Positions 44,049 to 54,033 of a stretch of DNA of 64,000 nt are shown here, piece by piece; within the stretch, counting starts at the first letter, position 1; the number at the start of each line of letters is the position of its first letter. The position numbers and the translations under genes were made by a program. The DNA comes from Bacteroidaceae bacterium (lineage in GTDB: Bacteria; Bacteroidota; Bacteroidia; Bacteroidales; Bacteroidaceae). The notes under the pieces were generated by a model. It had not been told where the DNA came from and ran no database searches. It saw nothing but the letters and a program-made list of their open reading frames with translations. The stretch spans positions 1-64,000 of the forward strand of contig JAFTNZ010000019.1 of the NCBI GenBank assembly GCA_017451645.1, written 5' to 3'.

Positions 44049-44933
44049 ATGAATTTGGGAAATATTAGAAAATGGGTTATATCGGGCCTGATGATGTCTG
44101 CACTGGCTACTGTTTCGTATGGTCAGGACTTGTTGGCACGTCAGGCTCCAATTGATGATAAGATGCGGGCCATCGATTCGTTGGCATTGCGCAGACAGTT
44201 GATGGCTGAGCAATCGGAGTTTCCGGCATTTGACCTTTACCCGACATGGGATAATGAGCGGGTACACAGCTATGGTGATGTGGTCTTGCCGGACACTTTT
44301 CGTATAGACTTGCGTGGTTTCTCCATGCCTACAACCAACCAGCGTATTACATCGCGGTTCGGATATCGCAGGCGTTTTCGCAGGCAGCACAAAGGACTTG
44401 ATGTGAAGGTGTACATTGGTGACACTATCTATGCGGCATTCAGCGGTAAGGTGCGTGTGGTGGCAAATCAGGGACGTCGGGTAGGATATGGGAAATACAT
44501 CGTTATCCGTCACGACAATGGGTTGGAGACTATTTATGGCCATCTGTCCAAACAACTGGTGGAACCTAACCAACTTGTGAAATCGGGGGAGCCGATAGGA
44601 TTGGGGGGTAATACCGGACGTTCTACGGGAAGTCATCTCCATTTTGAGACCCGACTGCTGGGGCAGGAGATAAATCCTGAGTTGCTCTTTGATTTTCCCA
44701 ATCAGGATGTGACGGGTGACTTTTATGTTTACCATTCTCCACGGGTGAAGAAGCGTGGTGGAGCTACATTGTCTGCCGATGGGCAGGATGGTGTGAGATA
44801 TTACAAGGTGCGTGCAGGGGATACGCTTTCAAAAATTGCACGTCGCCAAGGTACCACTGTCAATCGGTTGTGCAAATTGAACAATATCAGCTCTAAGACA
44901 ACACTTCGCATTGGGCAGTTGCTCAAATGCTGA
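44049..44933 (+). CDS. M23 peptidase with LysM domain
   Basis: This 294-residue protein has a signal peptide (VISGLMMSALATVSYG). The M23 LytM domain has the zinc motif HKGLDV (HxxxD) and the catalytic GSHLHFE. A C-terminal LysM repeat (YYKVRAGDTLSKIARRQGTT) binds peptidoglycan. It is likely a cell-wall endopeptidase or an amidase activator (EnvC-like) in the periplasm. A perfect 22-bp palindrome terminates it. Confidence 0.93.
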   Translation: MNLGNIRKWVISGLMMSALATVSYGQDLLARQAPIDDKMRAIDSLALRRQLMAEQSEFPAFDLYPTWDNERVHSYGDVVLPDTFRIDLRGFSMPTTNQRITSRFGYRRRFRRQHKGLDVKVYIGDTIYAAFSGKVRVVANQGRRVGYGKYIVIRHDNGLETIYGHLSKQLVEPNQLVKSGEPIGLGGNTGRSTGSHLHFETRLLGQEINPELLFDFPNQDVTGDFYVYHSPRVKKRGGATLSADGQDGVRYYKVRAGDTLSKIARRQGTTVNRLCKLNNISSKTTLRIGQLLKC

Positions 44934-44974
44934 CAGCTGATTTATAGAACCTCCCCTAAAAATATCAGGAAATA

Positions 44975-45018
44975 AAAAAGTAGAGACATCTGCCCGCGGG
45001 CAGATGTCTCTACTTTTT
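44975..45018. terminator. Bidirectional terminator, perfect 22-bp palindrome
   Basis: The left arm (44975-44996) and right arm (44997-45018) are perfect complements with no loop, the outer bases being AAAAAG and CTTTTT. It ends the M23 peptidase on the plus strand and miaA on the minus strand; the miaA stop codon (45010-45012) is inside the right arm. Confidence 0.88.
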
Positions 45019-45918
45019 TGTCGTGTGGGCCAATAGGATGGATTCCAATGCTTCTTTATCATCGGGATGTATCCAATGAATGTCTTGTTGGCGATTCCAC
45101 CATGTCATCTGTTTGCGTGAATAGATGCGTGAGTTCTGTTTGATTTTATCTATAGCAAAATCCAGACTCCATTCTCCATCGAGGTACTTGAACAGCTCTT
45201 TGTAGCCTACTGTGTTGAGTGAATTGAGATGGCGGTAGGCGCTGACGCTACGGACTTCATCGAGCAATCCGTCTGCCATCATCTGGTCAACGCGGAGATT
45301 GATGCGGTCGTAAAGCTCTTCCCGTTCCCGGCGGAGTCCAATCTTAAGGATTTGGAAAGGACGCTGCTTTCGCGGTTGTGTGCGAAAAGATGTATAGGTG
45401 CGCCCTGTCATGTGGCAAATTTCGAGTGCGTGTATCACTCGCTTCGGGTTCTTCAAATCTACAATCCGATAGTATTCCGGGTCAAGCAGACGTAACTCCT
45501 GACAGAGAGATTCTAACCCTTCGGCTTCGTATCTTTCCATCATGAAAGTGCGCGTCTCCGCATCAACGGTAGGGATGTCATCAATGCCATAGCAGACAGC
45601 ATCTACATACATCATCGAGCCTCCGGAAAGAATTATTGTCTCTTTTTCTGCAAACAGGGTGTTTAATAATCGTATGGCCTCTTCCTCGTAGCGTGCGGCG
45701 CTGTAGTAGTCGGTAAGTGTCAGGTTTCCTACAAAATGATGAGGGACATGCGCCAATTGCTCCTTGGTGGGTGCTGCTGTGCCAATCTTCAACGGTGCAT
45801 ACATTTGGCGGGAATCGGCAGAGACAATGTCGGTGCCGAAACGTTCGGCCAAATGTAAGCTGAGTGCAGTCTTTCCTACTCCGGTAGGGCCAATGAGTAC
45901 GATAAGGGTTTTATTCAT
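45010..45918 (-). CDS. miaA: tRNA dimethylallyltransferase
   Basis: This 302-residue enzyme adds a dimethylallyl group to A37 of tRNAs reading UNN codons. It has the P-loop [35 protein letters not shown] and the late tRNA-binding [19 protein letters not shown] at 45918 is used; its reading overlaps the stop of the pRiA4b-like gene by 8 bases. The final codons lie in a terminator hairpin. Confidence 0.96.
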   Translation of the reverse strand: MNKTLIVLIGPTGVGKTALSLHLAERFGTDIVSADSRQMYAPLKIGTAAPTKEQLAHVPHHFVGNLTLTDYYSAARYEEEAIRLLNTLFAEKETIILSGGSMMYVDAVCYGIDDIPTVDAETRTFMMERYEAEGLESLCQELRLLDPEYYRIVDLKNPKRVIHALEICHMTGRTYTSFRTQPRKQRPFQILKIGLRREREELYDRINLRVDQMMADGLLDEVRSVSAYRHLNSLNTVGYKELFKYLDGEWSLDFAIDKIKQNSRIYSRKQMTWWNRQQDIHWIHPDDKEALESILLAHTTKK

Positions 45919-46471
45919 ACAGCATGTTGTCGTCGAGCGGCTCGGTGCTTCCACCCATGCTGAATCCGTCGGGGTCAAACTCATCCATGTTGAAGTCTTC
46001 ATCTCCATAGAAATTCTCTCCCAAGTCAAGTGACTTGGTATCCTTGGCCATCAGTTCGTCGAAGTCGATGAGCTGTTGGGGTGCTTCACCCCGGCTCTTG
46101 GTGCAGGTGGCTGCATTAAGCTCCTGACCTGTGATGATTTCTGAAAGTTCGATGAAGAACACACGATCGGCCAATGGGTCGAAGACATAAAGCAGATGCT
46201 GTTTCTCGTCTTCACAGAGTTCATTCAGACGAGTATCGCGCATGATGTAACTATCCTCTTCTGAGCTGGTGCCCATATCTTCAAGGGTGATTTCAAGCTC
46301 TTTTTCCCAATCTTCATCGCAGAGGAAGAAGGAGGTCAGCTGGTCATCGCTATATTTGCACGACTTCAAGATACATTCATGTAAATCGTAGAATGTGGCT
46401 TCGGCATCTATTTTGATTTCTCTGAGAAAATCATCTGTTTCATCAGAGATGATGGTGAATCTGTAAACCAT
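45911..46471 (-). CDS. pRiA4b ORF-3-like protein
   Basis: This 186-residue acidic protein starts [20 protein letters not shown] and has [38 protein letters not shown] and [11 protein letters not shown], the pattern of the plasmid pRiA4b ORF-3 family. The function is unknown to me. The gene is often seen next to miaA and the lpx genes in Bacteroides, so this copy is part of a normal chromosomal order and not a sign of a plasmid. Confidence 0.85.
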   Translation of the reverse strand: MVYRFTIISDETDDFLREIKIDAEATFYDLHECILKSCKYSDDQLTSFFLCDEDWEKELEITLEDMGTSSEEDSYIMRDTRLNELCEDEKQHLLYVFDPLADRVFFIELSEIITGQELNAATCTKSRGEAPQQLIDFDELMAKDTKSLDLGENFYGDEDFNMDEFDPDGFSMGGSTEPLDDNMLYE

Positions 46472-46516
46472 AGTTATATATAATAATATAATAAGGTGTG
46501 TATTTTTAGGAAAACC

Positions 46517-47284
46517 TTACCTGATGATTCCCCGTTGTGAACCTGAGATGAACGAAATGATATATTCGATTTCCTGGCTCATGGGTATTTCAGCCTTCAC
46601 TTTTTCAAGGGCTTCGCTGACATTCAATCCGCTTTGATAGATGATGCGGTAGGCATTATGAATGTTCTCTATCAATTCGTTGCTGAATCCACGGCGGCGG
46701 AGTCCTACAAGGTTGAGTCCACAGTATGCTACAGGTTCGCGTCCGGCAATGACAAAAGGTGGGATGTCCTTGCTGAAACGGGTACCTCCTTGTACCATTG
46801 TATATCCTCCCACACGGCAGAACTGGTGCATCAGTACACCTCCACTGATGATGGCATTGTCATCGATGATGATTTCACCAGCCATTTTGGTGGAGTTGCC
46901 AATGATACATCCGTTGCCGACAATGGCATCATGTGCCACGTGTACACCTTCCATCAGAAGATTGTTACTGCCTACTACGGTCTTCCCTTTGGCGGCAGTA
47001 CCGCGATTGATGGTCACGTTTTCGCGGATAGTGTTGTTGTCTCCTATTTCGGCTGTAGTCTCTTCACCACGGAACTTCAGATCCTGTGGTATTGCACCGA
47101 TGACTGCACCCGGAAATATACGGTTGCCGTTTCCTATGCGTGAACCATACAGAATGTTGGCATTGGCCATGATGGTGTTGTTGTCACCGATAACCACGTT
47201 CTTGTCGATGAAGCAGAAAGGACCAATCTCTACGTTGTTGCCAATCTTGGCTTCGGGGTCGATGTATGCTAATGGACTAATCAT
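46517..47284 (-). CDS. lpxA: UDP-N-acetylglucosamine acyltransferase
   Basis: This 255-residue left-handed beta-helix protein with hexapeptide repeats (IGNNVEIGPFCFIDKNVVIG start) catalyses the first step of lipid A synthesis. The active-site His lies in GVHVAHDAIVGNG, and RFSKDIPPFVIAGREPVAYC follows. It is placed after lpxC-fabZ in one minus-strand run. Confidence 0.95.
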   Translation of the reverse strand: MISPLAYIDPEAKIGNNVEIGPFCFIDKNVVIGDNNTIMANANILYGSRIGNGNRIFPGAVIGAIPQDLKFRGEETTAEIGDNNTIRENVTINRGTAAKGKTVVGSNNLLMEGVHVAHDAIVGNGCIIGNSTKMAGEIIIDDNAIISGGVLMHQFCRVGGYTMVQGGTRFSKDIPPFVIAGREPVAYCGLNLVGLRRRGFSNELIENIHNAYRIIYQSGLNVSEALEKVKAEIPMSQEIEYIISFISGSQRGIIR

Positions 47285-47362
47285 ATCTTTGCAGTTTTTA
47301 GCTACAAGCTCAAAACTTGTAACTTGATTATTCTTCGTATTAACTTGTAGCTCGTAGCTTTT

Positions 47363-48748
47363 TTATTTGTTCTTCACTATTTGTGCCATGAATTCTGCTT
47401 CGCAGACAATTTTTTCGCCTACAAAGACATATCCCTTCATGGTTGATATGCCACGACGGAGAGGAGCGGTCATTTCAACACGGAAGATGAGTGTGTCGCC
47501 CGGCACTACTTTCTGGCGGAATTTTACACCATCTATCTTCATGAAGTATGTGCTCCAACGGTCTGGCTCTTCTACAGAGTTCAGCACGAGCAGACCACCC
47601 ACTTGAGCCATGGCTTCTACTTGCAATACACCAGGCATAACGGGCTCTTGCGGGAAGTGTCCTTGGAAGAAAGGTTCGTTGGCCGTTACATTCTTTACAC
47701 CCACGATATAGTTGGCACCAATCTCGATGACCTTGTCCACCAACTGGAAAGGATAGCGGTGGGGGAGAAGTTCGCGGATGCGATTGACATCCATGACGGG
47801 TGCTTCATTGGGATTGTATGTCGGAGCCTGTACATCGTGCAACTTGATCTCTTTACGGATGAGTCGGGCAAACTTGTTGTTCACCGTATGTCCGGGACGG
47901 GTGGCAATGATACGTCCCTTGATGGGCTTGCCGATAAGAGCCAAATCGCCGATGATGTCGAGCAACTTGTGTCGGGCGGGCTCATTGGGGTGTGCCAAAG
48001 GAATGTGATTGATATATCCTAATTGGGTGGCATCCATGTGGGGGACTCCCATTACATCAGCCAACTTGTCGAAACGCTCCTGATCCATCTGGCGCTCATA
48101 AATGACAATAGCGTTGTCCAAGTCGCCACCTTTTACAAGACCGGCATTGAGCAACGGCTCGATTTCACGCACGAAGACAAATGTACGGCTGGAAGCAATC
48201 TCCTCGGCAAAGTGCTCCATGTTATCAAGAGTGGCAAACTGATTGAAAAGTACCTGTGAGTCGTATGAGATAAGTACATTTACACTGAAATTCTCATCGG
48301 GCAGAATCATGATGGAAGAACCGGTCTCTTCATCCCTCAGTTCTATTTTAGATTTGATGATGTAATAATCCTTGACGGCGCTTTGCTCTTCGACGCCGAT
48401 ACGTTGTATGTTCTCAACGTATGCTTTTGCACTTCCGTCAAGGATGGGGAACTCCGGACCATTTACCTGAATGAGGCAGTTGTCAATACCGGCTGCATAA
48501 AGGGCTGCCATGGCATGTTCGATTGTGCTCACCTTGACATCTCCTTTGCAAAGTACGGTTCCTCGTGTGGTGTTGCCTACGTTCTCTGCAACGGCATCAA
48601 TAATCGGTTGTCCGTCCAGATCGATACGTTGAATCTTATACCCGTGATTGTCGGGGGCAGGATTGAATGTCACTGTCAGACTAAGTCCTGTATGCAGTCC
48701 CTTCCCACAGAGAGAAAAACTGCCTTTGAGTGTCTTTTGTTTCAGCAT
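47363..48748 (-). CDS. lpxC/fabZ: Fused LpxC deacetylase and FabZ dehydratase
   Basis: This 461-residue fusion is typical of Bacteroidota. Residues about 1-300 are LpxC, the zinc deacetylase committing UDP-acyl-GlcNAc to lipid A: STIEHAMAALYAAGIDNCL and ARHKLLDIIGDLALIG carry the metal ligands. Residues about 315-461 are FabZ, a 3-hydroxyacyl-ACP dehydratase: LLPHRYPFQLVDKV and GHFPQEPVMPGVLQVEAMAQ. Joining the two puts lipid A and fatty acid synthesis, which compete for hydroxyacyl-ACP, on one chain. Confidence 0.96.
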   Translation of the reverse strand: MLKQKTLKGSFSLCGKGLHTGLSLTVTFNPAPDNHGYKIQRIDLDGQPIIDAVAENVGNTTRGTVLCKGDVKVSTIEHAMAALYAAGIDNCLIQVNGPEFPILDGSAKAYVENIQRIGVEEQSAVKDYYIIKSKIELRDEETGSSIMILPDENFSVNVLISYDSQVLFNQFATLDNMEHFAEEIASSRTFVFVREIEPLLNAGLVKGGDLDNAIVIYERQMDQERFDKLADVMGVPHMDATQLGYINHIPLAHPNEPARHKLLDIIGDLALIGKPIKGRIIATRPGHTVNNKFARLIRKEIKLHDVQAPTYNPNEAPVMDVNRIRELLPHRYPFQLVDKVIEIGANYIVGVKNVTANEPFFQGHFPQEPVMPGVLQVEAMAQVGGLLVLNSVEEPDRWSTYFMKIDGVKFRQKVVPGDTLIFRVEMTAPLRRGISTMKGYVFVGEKIVCEAEFMAQIVKNK

Positions 48749-48756
48749 ATATTATC

Positions 48757-49794
48757 TTATTCTTGTTTTTTTAAATTTTCAATATCTTTGGTCATTGCAT
48801 TGAGTGATGTGTACATCTCTGGCAATTTCTTGAAAACGGCAGATGAACGGGCGAAGATGCGTGCATCAATGGCCGGTGAGCCGATGATGGTCTGTCCTCC
48901 CTTTACACTGCCTGCAATGCCGGCTTGTGCTCCAACGTTGGTTCGGTCGCCTACTGTGATGTGACCTGCCAGTCCTACCTGTCCTCCGAACATACACCAC
49001 TCTCCGACTTTGGTACTTCCTGCAATGCCACATTGTGAAGCCATCACAGTGTTAGCTCCAATTTCTACATTGTGTGCTACTTGTATCAGGTTGTCCAACT
49101 TTACACCTTTACGGATGACGGTTGCCCCCATGGTAGCTCTGTCGATACAGGTGTTGGCTCCGATTTCCACATCGTCCTCTATGATGACGATACCTATTTG
49201 AGGTATTTTTTCATAACCATCTGCAGCAGGTGCAAATCCGAATCCATCCGCACCGATGACACTACCGGCATGGAGCGTTACACGGTTGCCCAACCGACAT
49301 CCGTGATAGATGGTCACGTTGGGGTAAATGATGCAATCGTCACCTATTTTGGCTCCGTCTTGAATGACACTGTTAGCATGTATCTGGGTGTTGTTTCCAA
49401 CAACGACTCCTTCACCGATGACGGCAAAAGGAGCTATGTAAACGTTTTCCCCAATCTGGGCTGTTGGTGCGATGGATGCTTTCGGGTCGATACCTGTTTT
49501 GCGTGGCTTGCTCTGTTCGTAGAGAGTGAGCAATCTGGCTATGCTTTCGTATGCATTGTTCACTTTGATGAGAGTGGCATTTACAGGCTTTTCAGGTTGA
49601 AAGTCTTTGTTGACGAGTACGATGCTTGACTCTGTCTCATAGATATAATGGGTGTATTTGGGATTGGCCAAAAATGATATCGCTCCTGGCATTCCTTCTT
49701 CAATTTTCGCAAAGGTCTGTACCTTTGCATTTTCATCGCCGACCACTTCGCCTTGGATATATTCGGCTATCTGCTTGGCTGAAAATTCCATCAT
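48757..49794 (-). CDS. lpxD: UDP-3-O-acylglucosamine N-acyltransferase
   Basis: This 345-residue enzyme is a beta-helix with hexapeptide repeats; the N-terminal 100 residues form the uridine-binding domain ([20 protein letters not shown]). The catalytic His is in [16 protein letters not shown]. It adds the second acyl chain in lipid A synthesis. It lies 8 bases before lpxC-fabZ. The start ATG is doubled (MM), so one residue is uncertain. Confidence 0.95.
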   Translation of the reverse strand: MMEFSAKQIAEYIQGEVVGDENAKVQTFAKIEEGMPGAISFLANPKYTHYIYETESSIVLVNKDFQPEKPVNATLIKVNNAYESIARLLTLYEQSKPRKTGIDPKASIAPTAQIGENVYIAPFAVIGEGVVVGNNTQIHANSVIQDGAKIGDDCIIYPNVTIYHGCRLGNRVTLHAGSVIGADGFGFAPAADGYEKIPQIGIVIIEDDVEIGANTCIDRATMGATVIRKGVKLDNLIQVAHNVEIGANTVMASQCGIAGSTKVGEWCMFGGQVGLAGHITVGDRTNVGAQAGIAGSVKGGQTIIGSPAIDARIFARSSAVFKKLPEMYTSLNAMTKDIENLKKQE

Positions 49795-49939
49795 CGTAAC
49801 GTTTTCGTTTAAAGTTTATTCATTGTTCTACGGTGGGCTTCTGAAGGTCTTACTTGCACAGCATCCACCTTATTAGGTTGCAAAGTACGTAATTTTTTTG
49901 CAATTTTCACCACAAATGGGCAAATATTTCTTTCTGAAT

Positions 49940-51163
49940 TTAATCTTTTCTCAAACTGCAGATATAATATTTCTTGACTTTCTTTGACAGAAGAGATATG
50001 TTAAGCATATCGGATGCTGTAGCAATATCCCGTGTTGCCCCCTCTTTGTATAAAATCTCAATGCTGTCGTCATCTTTGCTGTACATATCCTTGCGGATAG
50101 CACATACGAGATAGAAGTATTCTGCATCTTTTTTATTGATACCTAATTGTTTGACAATACGTTGTATTGCTTCTTCCTTCTCGCTTCGGGTTGGTGACTT
50201 GTCTGTGATTACCACCTTGAAAAGTTTCCTGTCAATCAGTCCGTGGCAGAGACGGGCTAATGTGATGTCGGTGTGTGAAGTCCATACTTTAAGTGAAGTC
50301 CAAATGTCATCATCACTCAGATTTGTATAATTAATCAAACAATTTGGGTCTTTTCGAAATTCTTCAGCCGTGATGTTGTTATAGAGGAAAAAACGCAAAG
50401 CCGGAGAGGCGAACAACTCTTCTCCCCTGTTTGCCAATTCTTTGGCACGCAACAGCGCATTTACCAACATTTTCTCTGCGGCTACGGATGTTTTGTGCAG
50501 ATATACTTGCCAATACATCAGCCGTCGTGCCATCAGGTAATTCTCTATAGAATAAATCCCTTTGGAGTCAACTACCAGATGGTCATCTTTTACATTCAGC
50601 ATCTTGATGATGCGTGCCGATCCGATGTTTCCTTCCGTCACTCCTGTGTAGAAACTGTCGCGTCGCAAGTAATCCAGACGATCCATGTCCAACTGGCTGC
50701 TGATGAGCTGGTGCAGGAACTTTTTCGGATATTCATCTTTGAATATCTGTATGGCCAGATTCAGTTGCCCTTTCATCTCGTTGTTCATACGCTCCATCAG
50801 CATCAGTGAAATTTCCTCGTGGCTGATACCTTTCACTAATGTGTGTTCAAGTACATGTGAGAAAGGTCCATGACCGATGTCGTGCATCAAGATGGCGGCT
50901 TGTACGGCCTCGGCTTCGCTATCGAAGATAAAGTTTCCTTTCATCCTCAACGTGTTGATAGCTTCTGTGGTCAGGTAAAAAGCGCCTAATGAGTGCTGGA
51001 AACGCGTATGCTGTGCACCTGGATAGACGATGGACGAAAGCCCCAGTTGCTTGATGCGTGTCAGGCGTTGCAGGATAGGGTGGGTGACAATGTCGTAGAG
51101 CAATCCCTTGGGTATGTTGATGAATCCGAAGACTGGGTCGTTGATTATCTTGCGATCTTGCAT
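49940..51163 (-). CDS. HD-domain phosphohydrolase
   Basis: This 407-residue protein has HD-superfamily metal ligands: TRFQHSLGAFYLT, ILMHDIGHGPFSHVLEHT (HD pair) and SSQLDMDRLDYLRRDS (the last Asp). It belongs to the dGTPase/SAMHD1-like branch, whose members hydrolyse dNTPs or similar. The substrate here is unknown. ATG 51163 (MQDRKIINDPVFGFI) is preferred. It precedes the lpx genes by 145 bases and follows pyrF. Confidence 0.9.
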   Translation of the reverse strand: MQDRKIINDPVFGFINIPKGLLYDIVTHPILQRLTRIKQLGLSSIVYPGAQHTRFQHSLGAFYLTTEAINTLRMKGNFIFDSEAEAVQAAILMHDIGHGPFSHVLEHTLVKGISHEEISLMLMERMNNEMKGQLNLAIQIFKDEYPKKFLHQLISSQLDMDRLDYLRRDSFYTGVTEGNIGSARIIKMLNVKDDHLVVDSKGIYSIENYLMARRLMYWQVYLHKTSVAAEKMLVNALLRAKELANRGEELFASPALRFFLYNNITAEEFRKDPNCLINYTNLSDDDIWTSLKVWTSHTDITLARLCHGLIDRKLFKVVITDKSPTRSEKEEAIQRIVKQLGINKKDAEYFYLVCAIRKDMYSKDDDSIEILYKEGATRDIATASDMLNISLLSKKVKKYYICSLRKD

Positions 51164-51178
51164 AACAAGTTTATGTCG

Positions 51179-51249
51179 AACACAGAGACACAGAGACACG
51201 GAGAATTTATGATAAGTATAAAATTTCTGTGTCTCTGTGCCTCTGTGTT
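51179..51249. repeat. CACAGAG-type palindromic repeat
   Basis: Overlapping arms of AACACAGAG/CTCTGTGTT and ACACAGAGACAC/GTGTCTCTGTG form a long hairpin around an AT-rich loop (GAATTTATGATAAG). Units of this kind are scattered widely in bacterial genomes. It lies between pyrF and the HD gene, but on their strand no T run follows, so it may not terminate. Confidence 0.65.
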
Positions 51250-51254
51250 TTTAA

Positions 51255-52079
51255 TTACAATATACTCTTCAATTGTTCAGCCATCTGTTCCTGTACCTTC
51301 TTGGCTTCTATGCCAGCCACTTCGGCAAAGCGCTCAGTCTTGTCAGCATAGATGATGGCACGGCTGGAGTTCACGATGAGGCCACAATCTTTGGTCATAC
51401 CATATTTGCAAACCTCTTCGAGGCTACCGCCTTGTGCACCTACGCCAGGCACCAACAGGAAGTGGTTGGGCACAATCTTGCGGATGTCCTCAAACATGCG
51501 TCCTTGGGTGGCACCTACCACATACATCATGTTTTCATCGTTGGCCCACTCCTGGCTCTTGCGGAGCACTTTCTCAAACAGACGCTCACCTTCTGTGCCA
51601 GTGGTCAGTTGGAAATCGTGTGAACCTTTGTTGGATGTCAATGCCAACAAGATAACCCACTTGCCTTCGTAAGTCAGGAAGGGAGTCACTGAATCCTCGC
51701 CCATGTAAGGAGCTACGGTCACCGAGTCGATGTCCATCTCTTCGAAGAAAGTGCGGGCATACATCTGCGATGTGTTACCGATGTCACCACGCTTGGCATC
51801 GGCGATGATGAACTGTTCGGGATAGTTCTTCTTGATGTACTCCACCGTCTTTTCGAATGCAATCCATCCCTTTACTCCCATGCTCTCGTAGAAAGCCAAG
51901 TTGGGTTTGTAGGCAATACAATAGGGAGCGGTGGCATCGATGATAGCCTTGTTGAAGGCAAAGATGGGGTCTTCCTCTTTCAAAAGGTGCTCAGGTATCT
52001 TCTTGATGTCTGTGTCAAGTCCTATACAGAGGAATGACTTTTTCAATTTGATTTGTTCAATCAGTTGTTGTTTGTTCAT
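51255..52079 (-). CDS. pyrF: Orotidine 5'-phosphate decarboxylase
   Basis: This 274-residue enzyme makes UMP. The subfamily 2 pattern is clear: [35 protein letters not shown] (catalytic Lys and Asp), and [19 protein letters not shown]. The length fits this long branch, shared by Bacteroidota and mycobacteria. It lies 115 bases after prfA with a palindrome cluster between. Confidence 0.96.
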   Translation of the reverse strand: MNKQQLIEQIKLKKSFLCIGLDTDIKKIPEHLLKEEDPIFAFNKAIIDATAPYCIAYKPNLAFYESMGVKGWIAFEKTVEYIKKNYPEQFIIADAKRGDIGNTSQMYARTFFEEMDIDSVTVAPYMGEDSVTPFLTYEGKWVILLALTSNKGSHDFQLTTGTEGERLFEKVLRKSQEWANDENMMYVVGATQGRMFEDIRKIVPNHFLLVPGVGAQGGSLEEVCKYGMTKDCGLIVNSSRAIIYADKTERFAEVAGIEAKKVQEQMAEQLKSIL

Positions 52080-52102
52080 GATGATAATGTTTTATGTTAA
52101 CG

Positions 52103-52180
52103 GACCCTCCCCCTTACCCCTCCACAAGGGAGGGGAGTAGAATGACTTGCAAAACTATCTACTCCTTCCCCTTTGGGAAG
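52103..52180. repeat. Cluster of competing GC-rich hairpins
   Basis: CCCCTCC/GGAGGGG (52117-52123/52129-52135), GGAGTAG/CTACTCC (52134-52140/52159-52165) and CTTCCC/GGGAAG (52165-52170/52175-52180) can form three stems, partly exclusive. It resembles a dispersed CCCTCCCC-type repeat seen in Bacteroides genomes. It fills the pyrF-prfA gap. Confidence 0.55.
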
Positions 52181-52194
52181 GCTGGGATGGGGTC

Positions 52195-53307
52195 TTACAA
52201 TTCACTCTCCTTCATCCGTTCGGCATTCTCCGCCACGGTCAGTTGGTCGATACAATCCTGAATGTCGCCATCCATGAAGGCGGACAGGTTGTAGATGGTG
52301 TAGTTGATGCGGTGGTCGGTGATGCGTCCTTGTGGGTAGTTGTAGGTGCGGATCTTGGCCGATCGGTCGCCCGTAGATACCATCGTCTTACGTTTGGCAG
52401 CAATGTCGTCGATGTACTTCTGGTGTTCCTTATCATATATAAAGGTACGCAGGCGCGAGAGGGCACGCTCCTTGTTCTTCGGTTGGTCGCGTGTCTCGGT
52501 ACATTCGATGAGAATTTCCTGCACCTCGCCCGTATTGGGGTTCCGCCAGTTGTAGCGCAAGCGTACACCCGACTCCACCTTGTTCACATTCTGTCCACCG
52601 GCACCGCTTGAGCGGAAGGTGTCCCACTTGATTTCACCTTCGTTGATTTCCACATCGAAGGCTTCTGCTTCGGGGAGTACGGCTACTGAGGCCGCCGAGG
52701 TGTGTACACGGCCCTGTGTCTCAGTGGCCGGCACACGTTGCACACGGTGTACGCCCGATTCGTATTTCAGTGTACCATACACCTTTTCGCCCGTCACCGA
52801 GCAGATGATTTCCTTGTATCCTCCTGAGGCTCCTTCACTGGCGCTTGACACCTCCATGCGCCATCCTTTCGATTCGCAATACTTGGCATACATGCGGAAC
52901 AGGTCGCCAGCAAAGATGGCCGCTTCGTCTCCACCCGTACCGCCACGTATTTCCAAGATGGCATTGCGGTCGTCTTGCGGGTCGGCAGGTACAAGAAGCA
53001 ACTTGATTTCCTCCTCCAGTTGAGGAATGCGGGCTTCGCAGAGGTTGGCCTCTTCGCGAGCCATCTCCTTCATTTCAGGGTCACTTTCGGTGAGGAGCAA
53101 TTGCTTTGCCTCTTCGTAACCGTTGAGTGCATCCACATACTCCTTCCTTACCCGCATGATTTCGCTCAAGTCCTTGTACTCCTTGGTCAACTTCACGTAG
53201 CGTGCCTGGTCGGCAATCACGTTCGGGTCGGTGATGAGGGTGGATACTTCCTCAAAACGTGCTATCAGCCCTTCGAGTTTTTCTAATATGGTGTTGTTGT
53301 CAGCCAT
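52195..53307 (-). CDS. prfA: Peptide chain release factor 1
   Basis: This 370-residue protein acts at UAA and UAG. The codon-recognition tripeptide is PAT in VQRVPATETQGRVHTS, and the catalytic GGQ is in SGAGGQNVNKVESGVRLRY. The N-terminal helices (ILEKLEGLIARFEEVSTLIT) are normal. ATG at 53307 is used; a TTG five codons earlier is possible. With prfB at 3752 both class I release factors are in the window. Confidence 0.96.
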   Translation of the reverse strand: MADNNTILEKLEGLIARFEEVSTLITDPNVIADQARYVKLTKEYKDLSEIMRVRKEYVDALNGYEEAKQLLLTESDPEMKEMAREEANLCEARIPQLEEEIKLLLVPADPQDDRNAILEIRGGTGGDEAAIFAGDLFRMYAKYCESKGWRMEVSSASEGASGGYKEIICSVTGEKVYGTLKYESGVHRVQRVPATETQGRVHTSAASVAVLPEAEAFDVEINEGEIKWDTFRSSGAGGQNVNKVESGVRLRYNWRNPNTGEVQEILIECTETRDQPKNKERALSRLRTFIYDKEHQKYIDDIAAKRKTMVSTGDRSAKIRTYNYPQGRITDHRINYTIYNLSAFMDGDIQDCIDQLTVAENAERMKESEL

Positions 53308-53328
53308 GCTTTTTTTATTCAACCAATC

Positions 53329-53598
53329 TTAGTCAATATATTGATATTCTATCCATGTTAATATGCCCGCCAAAACAAATACAAGCAAGAAGTACCATTT
53401 CCAAGTGCTCCTCGGTGCTCGTTTCTTTTCGTCGTGTCGGAAATAGTTGTTTCCAATGTATGCGGCAACCGTGCTGAAGAGCATTATGCAGAGGTTCTTG
53501 AGATAAAGCCAGTCGTATATGAGGCCGATATAGATACCTATAGCCATGATGGCGAAGGCGATAGTTATGATTATGAAACCTTTTACATCTCTTCCCAT
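53329..53598 (-). CDS. Small membrane protein (89 aa)
   Basis: An 89-residue protein with three hydrophobic helices (FIIITIAFAIMAIGIYIGLI, NLCIMLFSTVAAYIGNNYF, WYFLLVFVLAGILTWIEY), separated by a charged loop (RHDEKKRAPRS). No family is recognised. It lies between another small membrane protein gene and prfA, with short gaps, so it is probably co-transcribed. Confidence 0.75.
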   Translation of the reverse strand: MGRDVKGFIIITIAFAIMAIGIYIGLIYDWLYLKNLCIMLFSTVAAYIGNNYFRHDEKKRAPRSTWKWYFLLVFVLAGILTWIEYQYID

Positions 53599-53617
53599 AA
53601 GCAGGTTTTAGATTATC

Positions 53618-53827
53618 TTATTCTGCCAGTTTTCTTATCCATTTATATTTCAGCGTTATCATGTTATAGGTGATGTGTACCCATCCTAAAAGAGCCAAGA
53701 GGCAGATGACTCTACGGTACCAACCGTTTGACTCCCATGTGTCTAATAGGAAGTCCAACATCCCCAACAAACAAGACATGCTTATTAGAGCCGCTATGAT
53801 AACAATAATCTTCTTTTTATTCATCAT
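53618..53827 (-). CDS. Small membrane protein (69 aa)
   Basis: About 69 residues, ATG at 53827 (a second ATG at 53824): a basic start (MNKKK), a helix (IIVIIAALISMSCLLGMLDF), a polar bend (DTWESNGWYRRV) and a second helix (ICLLALLGWVHITYNMI). It lies 19 bases before the 89-aa membrane protein gene. Not recognised. Confidence 0.7.
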   Translation of the reverse strand: MMNKKKIIVIIAALISMSCLLGMLDFLLDTWESNGWYRRVICLLALLGWVHITYNMITLKYKWIRKLAE

Positions 53828-53877
53828 CTTTTGCAAAATCTGAATATTATCCTTTCGCTTTGGTTAAAGAACCTTAG

Positions 53878-53928
53878 CTTAGGGTTAAGGTCACCTTAAC
53901 CATGGGATGAAGTACCCTTAACCCTAAG
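53878..53928. repeat. Nested palindrome CTTAGGGTTAAGG...CCTTAACCCTAAG
   Basis: CTTAGGGTTAAGG (53878-53890) and CCTTAACCCTAAG (53916-53928) are perfect 13-bp complements. A second palindrome, GGTTAAGGTCACCTTAACC (53883-53901), uses the left arm differently, so the two folds exclude each other. It is 11 bases downstream of the 28-aa gene on the minus strand. Confidence 0.75.
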
Positions 53929-53939
53929 ATGATGTGCCC

Positions 53940-54026
53940 TCACTTATTCTTCTTGATTTGTCTGAAGAATTGGCGCCATGCAAAGAAGCAGATGACAAGG
54001 GCTACAACGGCAACTATGTACGTCAT
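53940..54026 (-). CDS. Tiny single-pass membrane protein (28 aa)
   Basis: ATG at 54026 to TGA at 53940 encodes MTYIVAVVALVICFFAWRQF plus a basic tail (FRQIKKNK). One hydrophobic helix and a positive tail fit a short membrane peptide, similar in plan to FeoB-associated small proteins but without their Cys cluster. It begins 7 bases after the purM stop on the same strand. Confidence 0.5.
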   Translation of the reverse strand: MTYIVAVVALVICFFAWRQFFRQIKKNK

Positions 54027-54033
54027 GGATGAA

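Noticed and set aside
43473-44735. 420-codon minus-strand frame across ndk and the M23 gene
   Set aside because: It is antisense to two well-supported genes and shows no recognisable motif.
53929-54033. tRNA gene after purM
   Set aside because: No cloverleaf or TTCGA arm could be found; the region encodes the 28-aa peptide instead.
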